13,460 bases of DNA from Clostridia bacterium (GTDB lineage Bacteria; Bacillota; Clostridia; Christensenellales; UBA1242), in contig JAFQUU010000029.1 of the NCBI GenBank assembly GCA_017408305.1, forward strand, positions 1-13,460. The letters are read 5' to 3'. Below are positions 6,529 to 13,162 of this stretch, piece by piece; positions within the stretch are counted from its first letter, which is position 1; the number at the start of each line of letters is the position of its first letter. The notes below the pieces were generated by a model, which did no database searches, was not told the origin of the DNA, and saw only the letters and a list, made by a program, of their open reading frames with translations. Made by a program: the position numbers and the translations under genes.

Positions 6529-7218
6529 TTAGCGTTTTTCAAGTTCTGCTTTTATGGTTGCAAGGGCTTTGGTTTCAAGCCTTGATATGTAGGAGCGTGA
6601 AATGCCAAGATGGCTTGCAACCTCACGCTGTGTAAGTGGTTTTCTGCCACCAAGCCCAAAACGGATTTTGATGATTTCTGCTTCACGGCTTGACAGTTTT
6701 TGGTCTATTATCTTCATAACATTTTCGCACATTATTTTGTCGTCAACGGTGGTGAAAAGGTCATCTTCGCCAGAGGGGATAATATTTAAAAGTTCAACAT
6801 CGCTGTCAGAGTTGTCGTCACCCAAGGTTTCTTGAAGAGAAATCACATTTTTATGCTTTTTGCTGACCCTTAGTAGCATCAAAATTTCATTTTCAATACA
6901 CCTTGCTGCGTAGGTTGAAAGTTGTGTGCCTTTTCCGTATTCAAACGAGTTTATTGCCTTAATGAGTCCAATAGAGCCAACAGACAGAAGGTCGTCAGCC
7001 TCGCCAGCACCAGAATATTTTTTTACAATATGTGCAACAAGCCTAAGATTGTGGTTGATAAGAATATCCTTGGCGTTTTTGTCGCCTGCCTTAAATTTCT
7101 TAAAATACTCCTGTTCCTCTTGAAGAGTCAGGGGCTTAGGAAAGCCACTTGCTGAATTGATGTATGAAGAAAACAAGAGAATCTTGTTCATAAAAAGCAT
7201 AAAGTTTTCAAAAATCAT
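6529..7218 (-). CDS. sigK: Sporulation RNA polymerase sigma factor, SigK type
   Basis: This 229-residue sigma-70 protein matches the SigK/SigE class. Region 2 is at about 53-122, with INHNLRLVAHIVKKY, DLLSVGSIGLIKAINSF and STYAARCIENEILM. Region 4 is at about 170-227, with REAEIIKIRFGLGG, LTQREVASHLGISRSYISRL and KALATIK. In Bacillus subtilis SigK directs late gene expression in the mother cell. Residues 1-18 are hydrophobic and precede YINSASGFPKPL, which lines up with the mature start of B. subtilis SigK (YVKNNAFPQPL). It therefore appears to have a pro-sequence, unlike Clostridioides difficile. The gene is uninterrupted, with no skin-type element. The start is set by AAGGGG five bases upstream. 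It is 70 bases downstream of the lytic transglycosylase gene on the same strand. SigE is the main alternative; the N-terminus favours SigK. Confidence 0.9.
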   Translation of the reverse strand: MIFENFMLFMNKILLFSSYINSASGFPKPLTLQEEQEYFKKFKAGDKNAKDILINHNLRLVAHIVKKYSGAGEADDLLSVGSIGLIKAINSFEYGKGTQLSTYAARCIENEILMLLRVSKKHKNVISLQETLGDDNSDSDVELLNIIPSGEDDLFTTVDDKIMCENVMKIIDQKLSSREAEIIKIRFGLGGRKPLTQREVASHLGISRSYISRLETKALATIKAELEKR

Positions 7219-7223
7219 AATTG

Positions 7224-7278
7224 CCCCTTGTAATATGGGGTAATATATGCAGAATTTTGTCGCTTTTTGCCTGTCCTA
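7224..7278 (-). promoter_or_regulatory. sigK leader: SpoIIID-like box, SigE-like -10 and hairpin over the ribosome binding site
   Basis: On the minus strand TAGGACAGGC (7278-7269) fits the published SpoIIID consensus WWRRACARNY at every position. CATATATT (7249-7242) differs by one base from the SigE -10 CATACAnT, but no good -35 is visible upstream. Between it and the start, CCCC (7240-7237) can pair with GGGG (7227-7224), a four-GC stem that would hide the ribosome binding site AAGGGG. Each signal alone is short; the combination in a 70-base gap before sigK is suggestive because B. subtilis sigK is driven by SigE with SpoIIID. Confidence 0.45.
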
Positions 7279-7288
7279 AAAAAACAAA

Positions 7289-7846
7289 TCAGTTTTCTTT
7301 AAATTTTTTTTGATAAACACTTATGCCTTTCATCACTTTGCCTAGATAGGCGTTTGTTTCGGGGTAGGGGGTAGAAATAATGGTCTTGTGATTTGGGGCA
7401 TATTTGTCATTAACCAGCCATAGCATAACATTGCCTTCGCCTGCGTTGTAAGCACAGATTGCAGTTTCAACGCTTTCAAATTTTTCAAGAAGATAGTGCA
7501 TATAATATGTGCCAAGGTTTATGTTGTTTTTTGCGTCAAAAAGGTTCTCTTCAAAAAACTCTTGCCCTTGTTTTTCACAAAGCCATTTTGCAGTAGAGGG
7601 CATAAGTTGCATAAGGCCCACTGCACCTTTTGAGGATTTTGCAGTTTCTTTAAATCCACTTTCTGCATTAATCATGCTTGCAACAAGTGAAGGCGAAACA
7701 CCAAACTTTTGACTTGCTAAAGAAATTTCTTCTTTAAATTTTAGTGGATAGGGGTTTAAAAAAATCACTCCTAAAACAGATAGAAATCCAAGCACCAAAA
7801 TCATAAAAAGTAAAATTGCAGTTTTTTTGTTTTTTGCAAAAATCAT
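7289..7846 (-). CDS. Membrane-anchored lytic transglycosylase (SLT domain)
   Basis: This 185-residue protein cleaves the glycan strand of peptidoglycan, forming 1,6-anhydro ends. One membrane segment (about 9-30) is followed by an SLT domain (about 38-180) outside the membrane. The catalytic Glu62 is in MINAESGF; GAVGLMQLMPSTA (74-86) and AICAYNAGEGNV (129-140) are the other Slt70-like motifs, with YPETNAYLGKV near the end. The length is normal for the compact type found in Firmicutes. The gene lies upstream of sigK, probably in the same transcript, which suggests a role in the sporulating mother cell or cortex remodelling; that is inference. No ribosome binding site precedes the ATG. Only six bases separate the ATG from a CATACAAT box, so the message may be leaderless. 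Confidence 0.92.
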   Translation of the reverse strand: MIFAKNKKTAILLFMILVLGFLSVLGVIFLNPYPLKFKEEISLASQKFGVSPSLVASMINAESGFKETAKSSKGAVGLMQLMPSTAKWLCEKQGQEFFEENLFDAKNNINLGTYYMHYLLEKFESVETAICAYNAGEGNVMLWLVNDKYAPNHKTIISTPYPETNAYLGKVMKGISVYQKKFKEN

Positions 7847-7852
7847 AAGAAT

Positions 7853-7860
7853 ATTGTATG
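7853..7860 (-). promoter_or_regulatory. SigE-like -10 element upstream of the lytic transglycosylase
   Basis: CATACAAT on the minus strand (7860-7853) is a perfect match to the SigE -10 consensus CATACAnT. AAATATT (7883-7877), 16 bp upstream, resembles the -35 KMATATT but at slightly long spacing. No sigma-A type -35 is present for the embedded TACAAT. Transcription would begin at or next to the ATG at 7846. Confidence 0.5.
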
Positions 7861-7918
7861 CAAAATATTAAAAAATAATATTTTGTATATTTATTTAATT
7901 ATTTTTAAAAATATTTAT

Positions 7919-8410
7919 ATGAAAAAGTTTTTATTTTTATTATTTTTCTTGCCAGTTGTTTTAACAGGTTGTAGTCAAAATTTTATGCCAATGAATGTAA
8001 CCATAAAAAACCAAACGCTTTTAAATAGCCCACAAACAACCCTAACCATTGTGTATGCCGAGGATAAAAGGATAAGGGATAAATATACTGACATTTTGAT
8101 TTCTTCCAAGGTGGATAACCTTGAAATTTCTATTGCCAAAGAACTTGGAACAATGCAAGAAATAGTTTTATCGCAAAGGAACACATGGTATTCTTTAAGT
8201 AATCTTCTTAGCAAAACCCCTACAACCTTTGCAAAAGTTGAAACCACAACTTTTGTTTTAACATCTTCTCAAAATGCTTTGGTTTCGCTTAAGGTTGTTG
8301 GTGGAGAACTTAATGAAAAAATCGAAAATGGTGATTGGGTGCTTAAAAACACTTTTGAAGTTAGTAAGCCTGTTTTTGTAAATTTACAGCAAACAACTCA
8401 AAACGCTTGA
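7919..8410 (+). CDS. Small lipoprotein, unrecognised
   Basis: This 163-residue protein has a type II signal peptide: MKK, a hydrophobic stretch (4-15) and the lipobox LTGC with Cys18 as the lipidated residue, so it should be anchored on the outside of the membrane. The mature part is rich in Thr, Ser, Val and Asn with alternating hydrophobic residues, suggesting a beta-sandwich; I do not recognise the family. The ATG at 7919 is chosen over an upstream TTG at 7883 because it starts the signal peptide exactly. The 33 bases before the ATG contain no G, so there is no ribosome binding site. It is the first gene of a three-gene run with the ATPase and HTH genes and diverges from the lytic transglycosylase-sigK pair. 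A surface sensor or envelope role is possible but unproven. Confidence 0.85.
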   Translation: MKKFLFLLFFLPVVLTGCSQNFMPMNVTIKNQTLLNSPQTTLTIVYAEDKRIRDKYTDILISSKVDNLEISIAKELGTMQEIVLSQRNTWYSLSNLLSKTPTTFAKVETTTFVLTSSQNALVSLKVVGGELNEKIENGDWVLKNTFEVSKPVFVNLQQTTQNA

Positions 8411-8451
8411 AAAATTTGAAAGATTTTGCTAAACTCTTTTGTGGAGAGTTT

Positions 8452-9105
8452 ATGATAAGAATAAGTAATTTGTTTTTAAGATATGTAAGGCAGTATTACG
8501 CCCTTTATGACATCAACCTTGAAATTGCACAGGGTGAAAGAATTGCTTTTATTGGAAAAAAGGAAAGTGGAAAAACCAGCCTACTTAGGATACTTTTAAA
8601 ACTAGAAAAGTTCCAAAAAGGGGAGGTCTACATTAAAAATATCCCACTCAAAAAACTTAATTTTGCAGAAGATATCAATATGGGCTATTTGCCTGCAGTG
8701 CCAATTTTTTTTGAAAACAAAAGTGTGTACGAAAACCTTGTTTATGTTGCAAAAATGCAACTTTCAAGGCCTGCACAAATTGAAAGTTTGGTAAATGAAG
8801 TGCTTATTGACTTTAATATTGAGGGATTTAAAGACATTTCTGTGGCAGACCTTACTCTTTATCAAAAATACATTGTCTCGCTTGCAAGGCTGTCGCTTAG
8901 AAAAATTGATATTTTGCTTGTTGACGCTGTTTTTGACAGTCTTGAAGCACAAGAACGCGACAAAATTATTGAAATCTTAAAACAAAAATTTATCAGTGAT
9001 GACTCTATCTTTATTTTGTCAACTGAAGATGAAAAATTGGCCAAAAAACTTACCACAAGGCAGATTTATTTTGAAAATGGGTCAATTGTTGGGGAGAGTG
9101 CTTAA
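8452..9105 (+). CDS. Degenerate ABC-type ATP-binding protein
   Basis: This 217-residue protein has the size and order of an ABC nucleotide-binding domain, with Walker A GKKESGKT (35-42). The other motifs are altered. The Q-loop position reads GYLPAVP (78-84) with Ala82 in place of Gln, the signature LSGGQ reads LTLYQ (134-138), Walker B ILLVD (154-158) is followed by Ala159 rather than the catalytic Glu, and the switch His reads STED (190-193). It probably binds ATP but should not hydrolyse it normally. The start is set by GGAGAG before the ATG at 8452. An upstream in-frame TTG overlapping the lipoprotein stop is rejected. No permease gene is nearby; it is followed after three bases by an HTH gene, which suggests a regulatory rather than a transport role. 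Confidence 0.82.
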   Translation: MIRISNLFLRYVRQYYALYDINLEIAQGERIAFIGKKESGKTSLLRILLKLEKFQKGEVYIKNIPLKKLNFAEDINMGYLPAVPIFFENKSVYENLVYVAKMQLSRPAQIESLVNEVLIDFNIEGFKDISVADLTLYQKYIVSLARLSLRKIDILLVDAVFDSLEAQERDKIIEILKQKFISDDSIFILSTEDEKLAKKLTTRQIYFENGSIVGESA

Positions 9106-9108
9106 TTT

Positions 9109-9465
9109 ATGGAACAAAATGTTTGTAAAACAGTATTTGAAAGTCTGGAGCAAAAAATTCGGGCAGTTTTTTCAACGCCTTTTATCCTAAGGTGTGTTGC
9201 TGGCAACAACCTTTTGGTGTACAGTGATATTTTCTTAAATCCACAAATAAAAAAGATGCTTGCAAATGAGGACATTATCACAACAGCCAAAATCTTTTTG
9301 GATAACGACCTGAATTTATCAAAAGCATCAAAAAAGTGGTTTCTTCACAGAAACACAATGATTTACAGAATAAATAAAATAAAGCAAACAACTGGCCTAG
9401 ACATCCGTAAGTTTGAAGATGCAGTTTTGTTTGCTAATATGCTGGAACTTGCCAAAAACTTCTAA
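9109..9465 (+). CDS. PucR/CdaR-type helix-turn-helix protein
   Basis: This 118-residue protein ends in the PucR C-terminal HTH (HTH_30), at about 57-112: AKIFLDNDLNLSKASKKWFLHRNTMIYRINKI with TGLDIR at 96-100. The pattern LHRNTxxYRxxKIxxxTG is diagnostic. The N-terminal 55 residues contain no GGDEF-like or sugar-diacid domain seen in full-length members (350-550 residues), so this is a stand-alone form. It starts three bases after the ATPase stop codon, with GGGGAGAG 10 bases upstream as a ribosome binding site, so the two are co-translated and may work together. Its stop codon overlaps the tatD-like gene on the other strand. Target genes are unknown; the divergent sporulation genes or its own operon are candidates. 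Confidence 0.85.
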   Translation: MEQNVCKTVFESLEQKIRAVFSTPFILRCVAGNNLLVYSDIFLNPQIKKMLANEDIITTAKIFLDNDLNLSKASKKWFLHRNTMIYRINKIKQTTGLDIRKFEDAVLFANMLELAKNF

Positions 9466-10229
9466 AGTTTTGGAAAAATCCTATGGGCATTTTGCGTGGT
9501 GATGGAGTCAACCTCACTGGTCAAGATGCCTTTTATCATTGCAATTTTTTGGCAAGTTAATTCCACAAACTTTGGTTCGTTTACTTCGCCTCTGTGTGGG
9601 TGTGGTGTAAGGTAAGGGCAGTCAGTTTCAAGGACAAGCCTGTCAAGTGGCACAGCTTCTGCAACCTCCAAAGTTTCTCTTGCGTTTTTAAAGGTTACAA
9701 TCCCACCCATGCTGATTGAAAGGCCAAGGTTCAAAATTTGCTTAAGGGTTTCCACAGACCCACTGTAGCAGTGCACAATACCTCCGTTTTTAAGAAGATG
9801 CTTGTTTTCTGTCAAGGTTTCAATCATCATGCCAGTGGCATCACGGCTGTGGATTTGGATTGGCAGACCAACCTCGTTTGCAATCTCAAGTTGTTTGACA
9901 AAAACTTCTTTTTGCTTTTCTTTGTCGTGTGGGTCATAGTGAAAGTCTAGCCCAATTTCGCCAATAGCAATCACTTTTGGGTGAGTGGCGTTTTCACGCA
10001 AGAAACTTTCTGCCTTATCATCAAACCTGTCGGCATCGTCAGGGTGCACGCCAATCACAGCGTAAACATTTTCATATTTTTCTGCAAGTGCCAAACACTT
10101 TTTGGAGTTAGAAATAGAACTTCCAACACAAACAATTTTTTCAATGCCTGCATTTTTGGCGTTTTCAAGCACTTCATCAATTCTTTCAATCAGTTTTTCT
10201 TCATAAATATGTGCATGTATATCAATCAT
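9462..10229 (-). CDS. TatD-family metal-dependent hydrolase (DNase)
   Basis: This 255-residue TIM-barrel enzyme has all the TatD metal-site residues: His5 and His7 in DIHAHI, Glu91 in GEIGLDFHYD, His127 in IQIHSRD, His153 in IVHCYSG and Asp203 in ETDCPYLTP. The family includes 3'-5' exonuclease and endonuclease activities linked to DNA repair and turnover; YabD/TatD of Bacillus is the nearest named type, a common housekeeping gene in Firmicutes. The length is normal and there is no signal peptide. A ribosome binding site AAAGGAA precedes the ATG and a -35/-10 pair lies upstream. Its last four bases overlap the convergent HTH gene, leaving no space for an intergenic terminator. Confidence 0.94.
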   Translation of the reverse strand: MIDIHAHIYEEKLIERIDEVLENAKNAGIEKIVCVGSSISNSKKCLALAEKYENVYAVIGVHPDDADRFDDKAESFLRENATHPKVIAIGEIGLDFHYDPHDKEKQKEVFVKQLEIANEVGLPIQIHSRDATGMMIETLTENKHLLKNGGIVHCYSGSVETLKQILNLGLSISMGGIVTFKNARETLEVAEAVPLDRLVLETDCPYLTPHPHRGEVNEPKFVELTCQKIAMIKGILTSEVDSITTQNAHRIFPKL

Positions 10230-10250
10230 AATTAAATTCCTTTCTTTTAC

Positions 10251-10279
10251 ATTTTAACGCAAAAAATCTTGTTTGTAAA
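10251..10279 (-). promoter_or_regulatory. Promoter for the TatD-family gene
   Basis: On the minus strand TTTACA (10279-10274) and TAAAAT (10256-10251) are 17 bp apart, 22 bases before the start codon, with AAAGGAA between. Confidence 0.7.
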
Positions 10280-10297
10280 TAACTTTTTAAAACATTT

Positions 10298-10305
10298 CAT
10301 ATATT
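10298..10305 (+). promoter_or_regulatory. Possible SigE-like -10 for spmA
   Basis: CATATATT (10298-10305) differs by one base from CATACAnT and is the same octamer as upstream of sigK. The -35 region is poor. It is six bases before the spmA ATG, exactly the spacing seen for the lytic transglycosylase gene. Low confidence on its own because the region is AT-rich. Confidence 0.35.
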
Positions 10306-10311
10306 TGTGGT

Positions 10312-10881
10312 ATGAACAAAATTTGGACATACCTTATGATTCTATCAATAACTGCATTAATCTTTATTGAGCCCAGTGCAGTTGTAACTGAAATGACAAA
10401 CGCATCGCTTGATGTGCTTTCACTCTGCGTAAATCTTCTTGCCGTTTTTACAATTTGGATGGGGCTTCTTGAAATTGTTGATGCAACAGGCCTTGGCGAC
10501 AAACTTGCCAATCTTTTAAAACCGTTCATTCGCTGGCTTTTTAAAATCAAGGACCCCGAAACCGAAAAGTATATCGCCCTAAATATGTCCAGCAATATGC
10601 TTGGGCTTGGCAACGCCTCAACGCCAATGGGTATCAAAGCCATGAAACGCCTTGATGATGGCAGTGGCAAAATTACAGCACCAATGATTATGCTTCTTAT
10701 TGTCAACGCAACTTCAATCCAGTTTTTGCCAACAACAGTTGTGGGCTTAAGGGCAAGTGCAGGAAGCATAGACCCAACCAGCATAATCCTTCCCACAATC
10801 CTTGGCACATTTATAACTTCTGTAACAGCCATTTTTGTAACTAAGGCCCTAGAAAAAATCTTTTTCAAAAGGCGAGGGTAG
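10312..10881 (+). CDS. spmA: Spore maturation protein A
   Basis: This 189-residue integral membrane protein matches SpmA, of similar length in Bacillus subtilis. Hydrophobic segments are at about 6-20, 33-55, 122-145 and 157-178. The family signature SSNMLGLGNASTPMG (93-107) is present, followed by IKAMKRL. SpmA and SpmB act together in the mother-cell-derived outer forespore membrane and are needed for full dehydration of the spore core; they belong to the nucleoside-recognition Gate superfamily. The upstream sequence has only a poor ribosome binding site (GTGG), and a CATATATT box lies six bases before the ATG, so this start may be leaderless. spmB follows after three bases. Confidence 0.95.
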   Translation: MNKIWTYLMILSITALIFIEPSAVVTEMTNASLDVLSLCVNLLAVFTIWMGLLEIVDATGLGDKLANLLKPFIRWLFKIKDPETEKYIALNMSSNMLGLGNASTPMGIKAMKRLDDGSGKITAPMIMLLIVNATSIQFLPTTVVGLRASAGSIDPTSIILPTILGTFITSVTAIFVTKALEKIFFKRRG

Positions 10882-10884
10882 TGT

Positions 10885-11397
10885 ATGGGGTTCAGTGTTT
10901 ATATAATGCCTGTCTTAATCCTTGCACTCTTAATTTACGCAAGGGTCAAAAAACTTGAAACCTATGGCACTTTTGTCAAAGGGGCAAAGGGTGCTTTTGA
11001 CCTTGTGCTTGGCATTTTTCCATTTATTGCAACCATTATGATTATGGTTGCACTTCTTCGTGCAAGTGGCATTATGGACATTTTGGTTTCTGTCATGGCA
11101 CCAGTTTTTTCGCTTTTTGGCATACCACCAGAGGTTTGCGAACTGGAACTTCTTCGTCCATTTGCAGGCAGTGGCAGTTATATGCTTTTGTCGGATATTT
11201 TTCAGCAGTATGGCCCTGATAGTTATGTTTCAAGGTGCGCCAGTGTGATTATGAGTACCAGCGAAACAATTTTTTATGTTTCGGCAGTCTATTTTTCTCA
11301 AACCAGTGTGAAAAAATTGTTTTATGCAATCCCACTTGCACTTGGTCTATCACTTTTCGGCACAACGGTTGCTTGCTTTTTGTGTAGGTTTATATAA
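10885..11397 (+). CDS. spmB: Spore maturation protein B
   Basis: This 170-residue membrane protein matches SpmB. Hydrophobic segments lie at about 4-20, 41-59, 63-79 and 147-168. The conserved segments RPFAGSGSYML (91-101) and MSTSETIFYVSAVYF (123-137) are typical. It partners SpmA in spore core dehydration. The start is set by GAGGG at 10874-10878, inside the last codons of spmA, and only three bases separate the genes, so they form one operon. A terminator starts two bases after its stop codon. Confidence 0.95.
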   Translation: MGFSVYIMPVLILALLIYARVKKLETYGTFVKGAKGAFDLVLGIFPFIATIMIMVALLRASGIMDILVSVMAPVFSLFGIPPEVCELELLRPFAGSGSYMLLSDIFQQYGPDSYVSRCASVIMSTSETIFYVSAVYFSQTSVKKLFYAIPLALGLSLFGTTVACFLCRFI

Positions 11398-11398
11398 A

Positions 11399-11423
11399 AA
11401 AACAACTTAAGTTCAGTTGTTTT
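11399..11423. terminator. Bidirectional rho-independent terminator
   Basis: AAAACAACT (11399-11407) pairs with AGTTGTTTT (11415-11423) around a seven-base loop. It ends spmAB and, on the minus strand, overlaps the stop codon of the downstream paralogue gene. Confidence 0.78.
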
Positions 11424-12228
11424 AAAATTTATAAAGTTCCTTAGAGTTTTCTTTTTCAATTTCTTGTTTTTTCTTCAATTCTTTTAATACTTTTTTGTCT
11501 TTTATTTTTGCTTGAAGTTTGTCTTTATATGAAAAAAGCCTATGAAGTCTATTGCTGTAATTCATGTTCAAAAGTTCTTTGTAAAGCAAAAGTTCATAAT
11601 ATGTAAAAAATCTGTTTCGATTTTGAATCCTTGGAATGCGATTTTTAAAAAATTCCCAAGAACGCTTACGTGTCATATAATGCTGAGTTTCGTGATATTT
11701 CAACTCTTGCATTTGGCTGTGGTGGTATTGCAAACATGCAATGCAGTCAAAAAACATATTTTTTGTCAGTTCATGCACGCCTTTATCCATTTTTGCAAGG
11801 GAAAGCGACACATCACGCTTGCCTAGTGCAAAAAAGTGTGTTTTAGAAGGAGCCCATTTGGTTTTCATATATTTTAAGAACTGTCCAAAGTTTTCTTTAT
11901 TAAAATTTTGTGCTGTAACTACAAATTCTAAATGTCGAATTTTTGAAATAAGATGCATCATATCAGGGTTTTTTGTTGTGTAATATCCCTTATAGTTTTT
12001 AAAGGCTTTGTTATCAAAAAGTTCTTGCTCCAAATTCCTTTCCAAAAAGTGCAGGTTTTCAGGCGGTTTTGTGGCAACAGGGCAATGTGCATCAAGGCTT
12101 TCAATTTTGCAAAATCCATGTTTGCCACAAACCCGAAGTTCAATTTCCTTAGTTGCAGGATTTAAAAACAACAAAACATCTTTAGCATAAATAATATCTT
12201 TTGGTTGCCAAATCTTTTCTTGTGTCAT
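11422..12228 (-). CDS. Unrecognised protein, downstream member of a tandem paralogue pair
   Basis: This 268-residue protein is not a family I know. It shares three blocks with the gene upstream: an N-terminal block (about 1-48: MTQEKI, AKDVLLF, IEL.VCGK.G.CKIES), a middle block (about 94-121: SKIR..E.V.TAQNFNKENF) and a C-terminal block (about 198-268: IP.IQNRN.FFTYYELLLY.ELLNMNYS). Residues 123-197 do not resemble the paralogue. The C-terminus is a Lys/Glu-rich helix that could be a coiled coil. No signal peptide or membrane segment is seen. Cys and His residues (CGKHGFC; CIACLQYHH) raise the possibility of metal binding, but no standard zinc finger fits. The start is set by AGGAGA (12240-12235); an ATG seven codons upstream is excluded because the ribosome binding site lies after it. 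Confidence 0.75.
   Translation of the reverse strand: MTQEKIWQPKDIIYAKDVLLFLNPATKEIELRVCGKHGFCKIESLDAHCPVATKPPENLHFLERNLEQELFDNKAFKNYKGYYTTKNPDMMHLISKIRHLEFVVTAQNFNKENFGQFLKYMKTKWAPSKTHFFALGKRDVSLSLAKMDKGVHELTKNMFFDCIACLQYHHSQMQELKYHETQHYMTRKRSWEFFKNRIPRIQNRNRFFTYYELLLYKELLNMNYSNRLHRLFSYKDKLQAKIKDKKVLKELKKKQEIEKENSKELYKF
11514..11628 (-). repeat. Direct repeat, copy 1 (C-terminal block of the paralogues)
   Basis: Aligned by eye at an offset of 817 bases with 12331-12445: about 105 of 115 positions agree, and 47 of 48 between 11581 and 11628. A second shared stretch of 28 identical bases is at 11891-11918 against 12714-12741. The similarity stops sharply after 11628. Confidence 0.85.
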
Positions 12229-12238
12229 AATAAATCTC

Positions 12239-13060
12239 CTAAAATTCATAACTTTCTTGTGAGTTTTTTCTTTCAGATTTTTGTTTTTTCTGCAATTCTT
12301 TTAAATATTTTCTGTCTTGTATTTTTGATTGAAGTTCGTCCTTATATGAAGAGAGCATATAAAGTCTATCGCTGTAATTCATATTCAAAAGTTCTCTGTA
12401 AAGCAAAAGTTCATAATATGTAAAAAATTTGTTTCGATTTTGAATTGTTGGGATATGAGTTTTAAAAAACTCAAATTTTTCATTTTTTTCCATAAACCTT
12501 TTTAGAGTTAGATCTTTGAGTGAATCTATTGTGCCGTAATAAAAGCTGTCCAAGCAGTCCGAAAACATACTTCTTGTGCCCACCTGAACATCAAAATCTA
12601 TTGCTTGGTATAGAGGAAGAAGCTCTGAAAACGCACAAAAAGTTGGTTTGGAGCATCTAATTGAATCTTTCCCACAACTTAAATATTTTAAATATTTATA
12701 AAGTTGAGCAAAATTTTCTTTATTAAAATTTTGTGCTGTAAGGACAAGTTCCATTCGGCGAATCTTTGAAACAAGGTGTTTCATCTCATCATTTTTGATT
12801 GTGTATTGAAATTTGGAATAATTATAAAGACTTTGATTATAAATTTCTTGTTCAAAGTTGCGTTTTAAAAAGGCAAGGTTTTGGGGAAGTTTGTCAGATA
12901 TTTCGCAAATTGCATTAGCACTTTCAATTTTGCAATATCCATTTTTGCCACAAACCCAAAGTTCAATTTGCTTGTTTTCGAGGTTTGCAAACAACAAAAC
13001 ATCTTTGGCAAAAATGCGTTCTTCGGGTTTCCAAGTTTTATAAATTTTTTCTTGTGTCAT
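12239..13060 (-). CDS. Unrecognised protein, upstream member of a tandem paralogue pair
   Basis: This 273-residue protein is the promoter-proximal paralogue. Its start region, from the ribosome binding site AGGAGA through MTQEKI, is nearly identical at DNA level to that of the downstream gene, showing that the duplication included the translation signals. The N-terminal, middle (TAQNFNKENF at 108-117) and C-terminal (IQNRNKFFTYYELLLY at 206-221) blocks are shared; residues about 127-200 differ completely. The C-terminal 35 residues are Lys/Glu/Gln-rich and helical. It has its own strong promoter, and the downstream gene starts 10 bases after its stop, so both are on one transcript. Function unknown; cytosolic by appearance. 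Confidence 0.75.
   Translation of the reverse strand: MTQEKIYKTWKPEERIFAKDVLLFANLENKQIELWVCGKNGYCKIESANAICEISDKLPQNLAFLKRNFEQEIYNQSLYNYSKFQYTIKNDEMKHLVSKIRRMELVLTAQNFNKENFAQLYKYLKYLSCGKDSIRCSKPTFCAFSELLPLYQAIDFDVQVGTRSMFSDCLDSFYYGTIDSLKDLTLKRFMEKNEKFEFFKTHIPTIQNRNKFFTYYELLLYRELLNMNYSDRLYMLSSYKDELQSKIQDRKYLKELQKKQKSERKNSQESYEF
12331..12445 (-). repeat. Direct repeat, copy 2 (C-terminal block of the paralogues)
   Basis: Partner of 11514-11628. Most differences are transitions at third codon positions, consistent with purifying selection or gene conversion on this block. Confidence 0.85.
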
Positions 13061-13083
13061 AATAAATCTCCTTTGTTAGGATT

Positions 13084-13112
13084 TATATATCACAACTCTC
13101 CTCTTTTGTCAA
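13084..13112 (-). promoter_or_regulatory. Promoter for the paralogue pair
   Basis: On the minus strand TTGACA (13112-13107) and TATATA (13089-13084) are 17 bp apart. The ribosome binding site AGGAGA (13072-13067) follows 11 bases after the -10. Confidence 0.8.
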
Positions 13113-13162
13113 TATCTCCAACTCGCATATATTACATAAACTAAAACATAATAATATATATA

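Noticed and set aside
6516..6535. AAAAAC/GTTTTT inverted repeat just after sigK as a terminator
   Set aside because: The loop would be two bases and the stem nearly all A-T, so it is unlikely to terminate transcription.
10287..10868. Open frame of 193 codons on the minus strand opposite spmA
   Set aside because: It lies entirely antisense to a clear spmA, has no recognisable motif, and reflects the codon bias of the real gene.
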